DNA of 64,000 nt from Caproicibacter sp046707225. Lineage in GTDB: Bacteria; Bacillota; Clostridia; Oscillospirales; Acutalibacteraceae. Under the pieces are notes generated by a model. It saw nothing but the letters and a program-made list of their open reading frames with translations. It was not told the origin of the DNA and did not search any database. A program made the position numbers and the translations under genes. Positions 57,808 to 64,000 of the stretch are shown here, piece after piece (positions within the stretch are counted from its first letter, which is position 1; each line of letters begins with the position of its first letter). The DNA lies in NCBI RefSeq assembly GCF_046707225.1, contig NZ_JBJKOP010000008.1, forward strand, positions 102,406-166,405, given 5' to 3'.

Positions 57808-58788
57808 TCAATCCTCATCTTCCTGGGGGGCGGTTGGCAACGTCCTCGCCGCAACCGCCTGTTTTCCAAACGAAGGCTCCGGCAGGAAAGTGAGAAACGA
57901 TCCGATGACAATCAGCGCGATTCCAACGGCCATTGACGGCGTAATTGCTTCCCCAAGGATCGCGAGGGAAAGCAGGGGGGCCAGCACGGGCTTACAGAAA
58001 AAAACCAGGGCTGCTTTCGCCGCGCCGGCGGTTTCAATCGCGAGAAAATAAAAGGCGAAGCCGCAGCCGGTCACAAATACGCCCACATAAACAAGGCTGG
58101 GAAGAGCGCCCGGACCGATACCGGAAAAAATCGGAACCTCCGCGAACTGTGCCAGGCCCGCGCCGCGCAGCAGGCCGGCGACAGGACGCAGATGACCCAG
58201 AAGAATCAAAATCAGCATTTCGGCACACCCGAACAGAAAGCTGAAGCAGGTCATTGCCACTCCGCCGTAACGGCCGCTCCGGGTGCGGCCGACCGCATTG
58301 TAAAGGGCAAAGGTCACGGCGGCGGCCAGAGAAAGAACGGTTCCCGCCGCGCTGCCCGCAAAATGGAACGGATTGATCATGACCGCCATCCCGAACAGGC
58401 TTAGAACGATCGAGACCGCTGTATTGAGCCGTATTTTTTCATCCAGCATGAAAAACGCGAATAGAACCAGAAAAACGGAATTGCAGCTGAACAGGACGGC
58501 GACGGTGGAAGCCGGCGAATACAGAACAGCCATCTGGTACAGAATCATGCTGACGTTCACACAGATCAGCCCGGTCAGCGCGAAAAATGCAAGATCGCCC
58601 AAACGCGGAGAAAAATTCTTTCGCCGGAGTTGTTTCACTGCCAGCGGCATCAGAATCAGGGAACCGATCAGGAAGCGGAGAAACGTGAGCTGAATGGCGT
58701 TGAAGCTTCCGGCGCTCAGTTTTAAGGCGATTTCCATAGTGCTGAAAAGGAATGTTGCAAAGATGATGTAAATATAACCTTTTTTCAA
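57808..58788 (-). CDS. EamA/DMT-family permease
   Basis: 326 residues, ten membrane helices made of two EamA repeats; the first starts Y-I-Y-I-I-F-A-T-F-L-F-S-T-M-E and has F-L-R-F-L-I-G-S-L, and the second ends G-E-A-I-T-P-S-M-A-V-G-I-A-L-I-V-I-G. TTG start behind GAGGT. Members export amino acids or other metabolites; substrate not predictable. Own promoter 36 bp upstream. Confidence 0.9.
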   Translation of the reverse strand: MKKGYIYIIFATFLFSTMEIALKLSAGSFNAIQLTFLRFLIGSLILMPLAVKQLRRKNFSPRLGDLAFFALTGLICVNVSMILYQMAVLYSPASTVAVLFSCNSVFLVLFAFFMLDEKIRLNTAVSIVLSLFGMAVMINPFHFAGSAAGTVLSLAAAVTFALYNAVGRTRSGRYGGVAMTCFSFLFGCAEMLILILLGHLRPVAGLLRGAGLAQFAEVPIFSGIGPGALPSLVYVGVFVTGCGFAFYFLAIETAGAAKAALVFFCKPVLAPLLSLAILGEAITPSMAVGIALIVIGSFLTFLPEPSFGKQAVAARTLPTAPQEDED

Positions 58789-58823
58789 TGATCAGACCTC
58801 GCATTTCAAAACTACTGCGTAAC

Positions 58824-58852
58824 AGTATAGCACGGTGTGCAAAGTCTGTAAA
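58824..58852 (-). promoter_or_regulatory. Promoter of the EamA permease gene
   Basis: Minus strand TTTACA, 17-bp spacer, TATACT. Confidence 0.7.
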
Positions 58853-58875
58853 CGTATGTTGTCCGGGAATGCTCC

Positions 58876-58904
58876 TTGACAGCGTCCTTTTCAGGCGATA
58901 CAAT
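58876..58904 (+). promoter_or_regulatory. Promoter of the flavodoxin-HAD operon
   Basis: TTGACA, 17-bp spacer, TACAAT, followed within ~16 bp by a strong hairpin. Confidence 0.7.
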
Positions 58905-58919
58905 CAAAATAAAAAGACC

Positions 58920-58940
58920 GGGCGGGCTTTCAGCCCGCCC
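58920..58940. terminator. Hairpin at the start of the flavodoxin leader
   Basis: GGGCGGGCT-ttc-AGCCCGCCC, perfect. On the minus strand it is followed by a U run (GGTCTTTTTATTTT) and would be a terminator; on the plus strand it lies at the 5' end of the leader and could stabilise the mRNA. Confidence 0.65.
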
Positions 58941-59077
58941 TAACAGGAAAAATATCCACGCATAAAGCATGTTTTGAAAATCAAAATGATATTTTCTCTG
59001 CCGTCACTAGCGTATCCAGTCTTGCGCTGTATTATCATTGCCAATTTTATGAATATTTAATTTAAGGCGTGATTAGA

Positions 59078-59611
59078 ATGAAAACGTTAATCGCATATTC
59101 CAGCACGCACGGATCGGCTGCCGAGTGCGCCCGTTTTCTTGCGGGAATTCTGGGGGACACCGATGTCGTCGACCTGAAAAAGGGCGATGCGAATCCGGCC
59201 GGCTTTGATGCCGTGATTCTGGGCAGCTCCGTCTACGGCGGGCAAATCCAAAAGGAAGTAAAGGATTTTTGCAAAAAATACCTTGGCATTCTCCTGCAAA
59301 AGCCGATTGGCATTTACCTGACCTGCCTTACGGAGGAGCGGGACGAAATCCGGCAGTTCCTTGAAAACGGATTTCCATCCGAAATTGTTGGGCGGCTGAC
59401 CGCTTTCTGCACGCCGGGCGGCGCCATTTACTTTACCAAAATGAATTTTTTGGAACGAAACGCATCAAAAATATTGTTAAACGGCATTTCGAAATCAAAA
59501 GGCGCGGGAAAAATCACCGATGGGAAAACGGATTATGTAACTCTTTCCAAAGAGAAGCTGGAGGCGTTTGCCCGAAGGATGGCGGGAAATCAGGAAAGGA
59601 ATCCTTCATGA
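59078..59611 (+). CDS. Flavodoxin-domain protein (protoporphyrinogen oxidase HemG-like fold)
   Basis: 177 residues from the ATG at 59078 (GTG at 59069 possible). The FMN loop is T-L-I-A-Y-S-S-T-H-G-S-A, followed by V-I-L-G-S-S-V-Y-G-G with the second FMN loop. The arrangement matches flavodoxin_5 proteins, a group including HemG, but a heme role cannot be concluded. Electron transfer or quinone reduction is plausible. Overlaps the HAD phosphatase gene by four bases (ATGA). Confidence 0.88.
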   Translation: MKTLIAYSSTHGSAAECARFLAGILGDTDVVDLKKGDANPAGFDAVILGSSVYGGQIQKEVKDFCKKYLGILLQKPIGIYLTCLTEERDEIRQFLENGFPSEIVGRLTAFCTPGGAIYFTKMNFLERNASKILLNGISKSKGAGKITDGKTDYVTLSKEKLEAFARRMAGNQERNPS

Positions 59612-60441
59612 ATTTTCAGTTGATCGCCCTCGATATGGACGGCACGGTTTTAAAGGACGATAAAACCGTATCGAAACGAACCATGGAAGCGTTGGGAAAG
59701 GCGGCGGCCCGCGGGATTCAAATCGTACCCGCGACGGGGCGGGTCGCCAAGACGGTGCCGGAAGAGATGCTGCGCCTGCCGGGCGTGCGCTACCTGCTGA
59801 CCTCCAACGGAGCAAGCGTCGTTGATTTGACGGATCGGTCCGTGCTGTACTCCCATCCCATGACGATGGAAGCCTCCCTGCGGATCGTCCGCTTTTTTGT
59901 GTCCCACGGTTATTTTATGGAAGCATACTGCGGCGGCGTTTCCTATGCAAACGAAGGAGAACTGCCGCCTTTGCGCAAGGCTGGATTGCCGGAGGAGTTT
60001 TTTCGCTATATCGACGCTTCCCAGACTTTTGTCAGCGACCTTCCGGGTTTTTTGGAGCGGAACGGAATCCCTCTGGAGAAGGTCAATCTTCCTTATGTCC
60101 CCGCCTCGGAGCGGGGCCGTCTGCGCCGCGAAATTCTGGCAATGGGTCCGTATTCCGTCACCTCCTCCGGGACGATCAATCTTGAGATCAATGATCGCTC
60201 GGCAAGCAAAGGCGACGGCCTGCGGCACCTCTGTGAAACCCTGGGGGTCGACCGAAAGCGTGTCGCGGCGTTCGGGGACGGCGACAACGACAGGAGCATG
60301 CTGGAGTTTGCGGGACTGGGCGTTGCGATGGGGAACGCGGAACCGGATCTTTTCCGGGACGCCGATTATGTAACCGGCACAAATGAAGAAGACGGCGTGG
60401 CATCGGCCATTGAGAAATTCATTTTATCGGAAGAGAGTTAA
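59608..60441 (+). CDS. Cof-type HAD-superfamily phosphatase
   Basis: 277 residues. HAD motif I D-M-D-G-T-V-L, motif II T-S-N-G-A, motif III Lys in N-D-R-S-A-S-K-G, motif IV G-D-G-D-N-D. Cap type C2 between motifs II and III, as in YbjI/Cof sugar- and cofactor-phosphatases. Translationally coupled to the flavodoxin-like gene. Substrate probably a sugar phosphate or flavin-related phosphate; not determinable. Confidence 0.92.
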   Translation: MNFQLIALDMDGTVLKDDKTVSKRTMEALGKAAARGIQIVPATGRVAKTVPEEMLRLPGVRYLLTSNGASVVDLTDRSVLYSHPMTMEASLRIVRFFVSHGYFMEAYCGGVSYANEGELPPLRKAGLPEEFFRYIDASQTFVSDLPGFLERNGIPLEKVNLPYVPASERGRLRREILAMGPYSVTSSGTINLEINDRSASKGDGLRHLCETLGVDRKRVAAFGDGDNDRSMLEFAGLGVAMGNAEPDLFRDADYVTGTNEEDGVASAIEKFILSEES

Positions 60442-60503
60442 TGCTTTCGGGGCGGGAATGCTGTAACGGATGAGGATGGACGGAATACGGAAGGGGGAAA
60501 AGA

Positions 60504-62282
60504 ATGCGCCGGCTTGACCGACTGAAAAGTCAAATCTGGTTTTGCGCCGCGGCGGGAGCTGTTCTGACTTCTCTGGCCTTCGGCGTGTTCAACATCTGGT
60601 ACCGGCATTGGCTGCCGTGGCTGCTCGCCGCGGCGGGAGCTGCCGCCTGTATTAGATATACCGCGGGTTACGGGAACCGCAGGACGCTGCTTTCTTCCGG
60701 AGTTTTCGGGGCGGCGATGTCGGCCATGTTCTTGGTCGGGCAACGGATCACCATTCAACCGCCTTCTTTCGCCGGGGTCGGAAGGGAGGACGTTCTGCCG
60801 TTTGCAGGCCTTGCGCTCCTGCTTTGGGCGGCGACTCTTGCCCTGTTCCGCCTGTCGGAGCGCCATCCGTTTCCAAAGTCCCGCCGCGCGTTACCCGAAA
60901 GCCCGCGCAGCCGTTTCTTTTCCTGGGCGCTGTGGGCCTCGGTTTTTGCCGCGTGCTGGCTTCCGTATTTTCTGACTTATTATCCCGGACTGATGACGGG
61001 GGATTCCTTTGCCTGCCTGGTTCGGGCCGCTGGGTGGGCGCCGGTCAACAACCAGCAGCCGGTCGTTTACCAGCTTTTTCTGAGAATCTTTTATTTGGCG
61101 GGAAATTTGCTTGGCAGCATGAATCGAGGCGTCGCGCTCTATTCTTTCACACAGCTTCTGCTGATGGCGTCCGTGCTGGGGTACGCGCTGTACTGGTGCC
61201 GCATGCGCGGATGCCCACTGCCGTATCTTTGGGGAACCGCGCTCTTTTTTGCCTTAAACCCCATTTACGGAAAGTATGCGGTTACCATGTGGAAAGACGT
61301 GCTCTTCGGCGGCGCGATGCTTTTGCTGACGCTTCTCCTTGCCGATACGGCGGCGACCCGGGGCGCAAATTTGCGGTCGGTCGGCGGAATCGCGCATCTG
61401 GCGCTGACTTCATTTGCCGTTGCGTTCCTTCGGAATAACGGTGTCTATGTTCTGGCGTTTTCGTTTTTGTGGCTGGCCTTTTTTTGCCGGGTTCACATCA
61501 GAAAAGCTGCGCCCGTTCTGCTTGCGGTTTTGGCCGCCGCCGCGGTGATTCAGGGCCCGGTTTACCGGCTGGCCGGAATTCCGAAAAACCGCTTTGACGA
61601 ATCCGTCGGCGTTCCGCTTCAGCAAATGGCTCGCGTTGCCGCAAAGGACGGAAAAATGTCGGAAGAGGACAGAAATTTTCTGAATCGGGTGCTGCCGATC
61701 AAAACGATCAAGGAAACCTATGATCCGTTTACCGTGGACCGGATTAAGTTCAATCATAAATTTGACTATACTTATCTGGCGCGGAATAAAGCGGAGTTTC
61801 TGAAAGTCTGGGCGGATTTGTTTGTGAAGAATCCCAAGGAATGCCTGATTGCCCACATGATGCTTACCCTTGGGTATTGGCACGTCGGGACCGGAAACTG
61901 GGTTACCGCGACCGGCGTGGCTTCGTGGGGGGACGATACCTACGGAGTGGTTCCCTATAATCTGTTTGGAACGTTGACCGGAATCAATTCGAAACCCTAT
62001 CTCGAAAAGTGGTCCGCGTTCCTGGAGCATTTTGCGCCGACGGGAATGGGCAATAACATCGGTGCGGCCGTCTGGATGACGGCGTTTCTGGCAATTTACG
62101 CGCTGTTGAAGCGGCGGTACGGCCGATTGCTTTCGATGGCGCCCGTCATTGGATTGTGGCTGACTACCATGCTGGCGGCTCCGACCTACTGCGAATTCCG
62201 CTATGTTTTTTCGCTGTTTCTGTGCGCGCCTTTTCTTTTCTTTCAGATATATCGCGAGGGGAGAAGCGAATCGGCGCCCTGA
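60504..62282 (+). CDS. Polytopic membrane protein (DUF6020-like)
   Basis: 592 residues with roughly twelve membrane helices and a long outer loop (about 360-490). The first loop after T-Y-Y-P-G-L-M-T-G-D-S resembles the D-S/D-xD region of GT-C glycosyltransferases, and W-K-D-V-L-F-G-G is also typical. Such proteins are found beside surface polysaccharide genes and are annotated DUF6020. Probably a membrane glycosyltransferase-like enzyme. AAGGGGG precedes the ATG; 62 bp after the HAD gene, so possibly in its operon. Confidence 0.78.
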   Translation: MRRLDRLKSQIWFCAAAGAVLTSLAFGVFNIWYRHWLPWLLAAAGAAACIRYTAGYGNRRTLLSSGVFGAAMSAMFLVGQRITIQPPSFAGVGREDVLPFAGLALLLWAATLALFRLSERHPFPKSRRALPESPRSRFFSWALWASVFAACWLPYFLTYYPGLMTGDSFACLVRAAGWAPVNNQQPVVYQLFLRIFYLAGNLLGSMNRGVALYSFTQLLLMASVLGYALYWCRMRGCPLPYLWGTALFFALNPIYGKYAVTMWKDVLFGGAMLLLTLLLADTAATRGANLRSVGGIAHLALTSFAVAFLRNNGVYVLAFSFLWLAFFCRVHIRKAAPVLLAVLAAAAVIQGPVYRLAGIPKNRFDESVGVPLQQMARVAAKDGKMSEEDRNFLNRVLPIKTIKETYDPFTVDRIKFNHKFDYTYLARNKAEFLKVWADLFVKNPKECLIAHMMLTLGYWHVGTGNWVTATGVASWGDDTYGVVPYNLFGTLTGINSKPYLEKWSAFLEHFAPTGMGNNIGAAVWMTAFLAIYALLKRRYGRLLSMAPVIGLWLTTMLAAPTYCEFRYVFSLFLCAPFLFFQIYREGRSESAP

Positions 62283-62312
62283 ATTTCAGGCATGGCTGGT
62301 TCGGCCTTGGCA

Positions 62313-62347
62313 CAAAAAACGCCGGGGGAATTTGTCCCTCGGCGTTA
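62313..62347 (-). terminator. Terminator of the lipoprotein operon
   Basis: Minus strand AACGCCGAGGGA-caaatt-CCCCCGGCGTT followed by TTTTG; one mismatch. Confidence 0.8.
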
Positions 62348-62363
62348 CGGTTGATCTTATGAT

Positions 62364-62831
62364 TTATTTGAGCGAATTATGATAAATCTGTTCCAGGTCT
62401 TCGTACTGGGGGGATACGATCAGTGCCGCGAAATTACCGTCGCGTTCCACTTTGCATTTTTCCAGCATCGCGTATTCCTCCGGCAGATAGTCCTTCATTT
62501 CGATTTCCTTCTGATGATAGCGGTCGTTCAGTTTTTCTTCAATCTTTCCGGCGGCGCTGTCGTCGGAAGCTTCAAAAAGCAGGATTTCATCGCCTTTGGT
62601 TCCGGTGGAGTCCACATAAGCCGCAAACTGCTTCACGTCATTGGGGTCGATGCCGTAATTCGGCATCAGGTCTTCGGAAGAAAGATCCATCATCTGAGTG
62701 TTTGTAATTTTTTGCTTCATGTTTTCCATTACCATGGTCAGGTCCGCTTCTTTTGCGGCCGCTTTGGAGCACCCGGTCCAAAGAAACAGGGCCGCGGCAA
62801 GCGTCAGGAGGAAAAGAAAAGTCCGTTTCAT
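62364..62831 (-). CDS. DUF4358 lipoprotein
   Basis: 155 residues from the ATG at 62831, nine bases after GGAGG; an in-frame TTG upstream touches that site. Lipobox L-W-T-G-C gives a lipid-anchored exterior protein, followed by a single compact DUF4358 domain (M-P-N-Y-G-I-D, D-E-I-L-L-F-E-A, Y-H-Q-K-E-I-E). Function of DUF4358 is unknown; these genes often sit beside SGNH hydrolases, as here. Confidence 0.9.
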   Translation of the reverse strand: MKRTFLFLLTLAAALFLWTGCSKAAAKEADLTMVMENMKQKITNTQMMDLSSEDLMPNYGIDPNDVKQFAAYVDSTGTKGDEILLFEASDDSAAGKIEEKLNDRYHQKEIEMKDYLPEEYAMLEKCKVERDGNFAALIVSPQYEDLEQIYHNSLK

Positions 62832-62836
62832 GCGGT

Positions 62837-63742
62837 TCAACCTCCGGTATGTGTCAAAATATAATGAATCCAGACCTCGCAGGCCGTGTCTGTGAAATGC
62901 AGCCCTAGATCATCCGGGTCGCTGCAGTAATTCCGTTTCAACGCGCCGGTATCGTCCCTCATAACGGAGGCGATGTCCAGAAAATACCATCCGTCCTTTT
63001 CACAGATTTCGGAGACCAGTTTGTTGTAACGTTCCAGGTTCGGATTGTTCAGCGTTTTCTTCTGCTTGTCCGCAAGCATCGGTGTCGCGGACTGAATATA
63101 GATTTTTACACCGGGGATTTTATCACAGAATCGTTTTGTCAGCGTTTCAAGATTTTCAGCCGCGCTCTCCACACCGTAGGGAGCCACGTCGTTGATGCCG
63201 AGCATCAGGTAGACTTTATCCGCTCCCATTTTTGCGGCGCTGTCTTCCAACAGCGATTTTTCGCCGTTATAATAGGGATGGATGGAATCTTTGCCGAGCG
63301 GCTGCAGGGCGTTTCCGCTGCCCATGCTGCCCGCGGCGAGAAAAGCGGCGGTGCCGAAAAATCCCGCGTCGGATTTTCTCTTTTTCAAAACATAGTTTTT
63401 CAGCTTCAGTGTGACGGAGTCTCCGACAAAAACCGCATGATCCAAAAAGGATGGGTCTGCCTCCGCGCTTTCCGCGACGCTGTTCAAAACCGGTGGGGTA
63501 TAGGCAACGGAAGAAGCCGTCCGGCTTAAAACCGCGGAGGAATCGCTTGAAGATTCCTTGACTGATTTGGTGACGGCCGGCGAGGACGCGCTTTCTGAGG
63601 AAACGAGCCCGGAGCTCTCCTGATGAACAGTCGTCGAAGACGGCGAGGCGGAGGCAACCGGCGCCATGGTCTGCTTACTTCCGCACCCTGACAGCAATAC
63701 TGCGCATATTAGGACGGAAACGGCCAAATGTCGTAACTTCAT
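62837..63742 (-). CDS. SGNH/GDSL-hydrolase lipoprotein
   Basis: 301 residues. Lipobox L-L-S-G-C then ~65 residues of Ser/Ala-rich linker, then SGNH motifs: V-F-V-G-D-S-V-T (block I Ser), G-I-N-D (block III) and the late D-x-x-H in D-D-L-G-L-H-F-T. It probably removes or transfers acyl groups on an extracellular glycan. The following DUF4358 gene starts six bases after its stop, so they form an operon. Confidence 0.9.
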   Translation of the reverse strand: MKLRHLAVSVLICAVLLSGCGSKQTMAPVASASPSSTTVHQESSGLVSSESASSPAVTKSVKESSSDSSAVLSRTASSVAYTPPVLNSVAESAEADPSFLDHAVFVGDSVTLKLKNYVLKKRKSDAGFFGTAAFLAAGSMGSGNALQPLGKDSIHPYYNGEKSLLEDSAAKMGADKVYLMLGINDVAPYGVESAAENLETLTKRFCDKIPGVKIYIQSATPMLADKQKKTLNNPNLERYNKLVSEICEKDGWYFLDIASVMRDDTGALKRNYCSDPDDLGLHFTDTACEVWIHYILTHTGG

Positions 63743-63878
63743 CCTTTTTTCCCTCCCGGATTAATCTGCAATTAAGTATACCATACACAGGATTCCAGTT
63801 TCAACCATTGTATCATAATCGTAACTAATTCATGGTTGGGAATAATTGCCGTACTGCCGAAACTAAGACCAAAAAAAG

Positions 63879-63923
63879 AAGGGGCTGTTGCAAAACGAAA
63901 GTTTTGGGGCAGCTCCTTTTTCT
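63879..63923. terminator. Hairpin resembling an insertion-sequence end or terminator
   Basis: AAGGGGCTG-ttg-CAAAAC-gaaa-GTTTTG-ggg-CAGCTCCTT with flanking A and T runs on both sides. The GGGGCTGTTGCAAAA text recalls the ends of some insertion sequences, but the window ends before a transposase could be seen. 63743-64000 otherwise shows no gene. Confidence 0.5.
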
Positions 63924-64000
63924 GTTGAAAAGTCAGCGATTTCGATATTTTTGTTGAAAATTCTGCGAGATAAACGGTCAAACAGACACGGCAGTGCTAA

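Overview
The window looks like a chromosomal stretch of a spore-forming, low-to-moderate GC Firmicute, most likely a clostridial relative of the Oscillospirales/Ruminococcaceae. The order-level placement is an inference. Support comes from an alpha/beta-type small acid-soluble spore protein, SpoVS, RNase Y and YmdB, a T-box leader before thrS, an SRP RNA next to dnaX-ebfC-recR, smpB followed by ssrA, and SdpI/SdpR and YdjI/YdjG-type genes. Shine-Dalgarno sites are strong and TTG/GTG starts are common.

Layout. 1-11 kb: the end of a histidine kinase gene, a D-Ala-D-Ala carboxypeptidase, an ECF sigma factor coupled to a DUF4367 anti-sigma-like protein, recG, a FakA-like kinase, spoVS, ymdB and rny. 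11-20 kb: T-box-controlled thrS, a tiny protein resembling the C-terminal glycyl-radical tail of NrdD, a PocR-domain chemotaxis-like sensor, an aberrant undecaprenyl diphosphate synthase homologue, and a two-component system divergent from a small secreted protein. 20-24.4 kb: a 4.25-kb element with a large serine recombinase splits a PdaB-like polysaccharide deacetylase gene. 24.7-31 kb: SASP, a second cold-shock gene, a glycosyltransferase, an SDR oxidoreductase, a uracil-DNA glycosylase and an sdpR-sdpI-yhfC operon. 31-35 kb: RNA and replication/repair cluster (SRP RNA, dnaX, ebfC, recR, smpB, tmRNA). 35-45 kb: envelope-stress YdjI/YdjG-like pair (the second frameshifted), a membrane-anchored zinc-ribbon protein and a giant BspA-type leucine-rich-repeat protein. 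45-64 kb: GNAT, PHP, metallophosphoesterase, VOC, sirtuin, CAP-domain protein, superoxide dismutase, secreted repeat protein, NRAMP transporter, MBOAT/SGNH acylation pair, EamA permease, flavodoxin, HAD phosphatase, a polytopic membrane protein and two lipoproteins.

The most striking feature is the interrupted deacetylase. The 5' part (19599-20126) and the 3' part (24378-24626) join perfectly in frame if the DNA between two TGA trinucleotides is excised. The join restores the D-V-D-S-L-D-W region and the L-F-H motif of a 258-residue CE4 enzyme. The intervening DNA encodes a large serine recombinase, and the predicted circle junction is an imperfect dyad, as expected of an attP site. This is the architecture of developmentally excised 'skin-like' sporulation elements. 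Whether excision really is regulated cannot be told from sequence.

The element also carries its own cold-shock gene. Its leader shares a terminator-like stem (CTCACAT...ATGTGAG plus a U run) with the chromosomal csp gene 2 kb beyond the element, which suggests a common attenuator-type RNA control.
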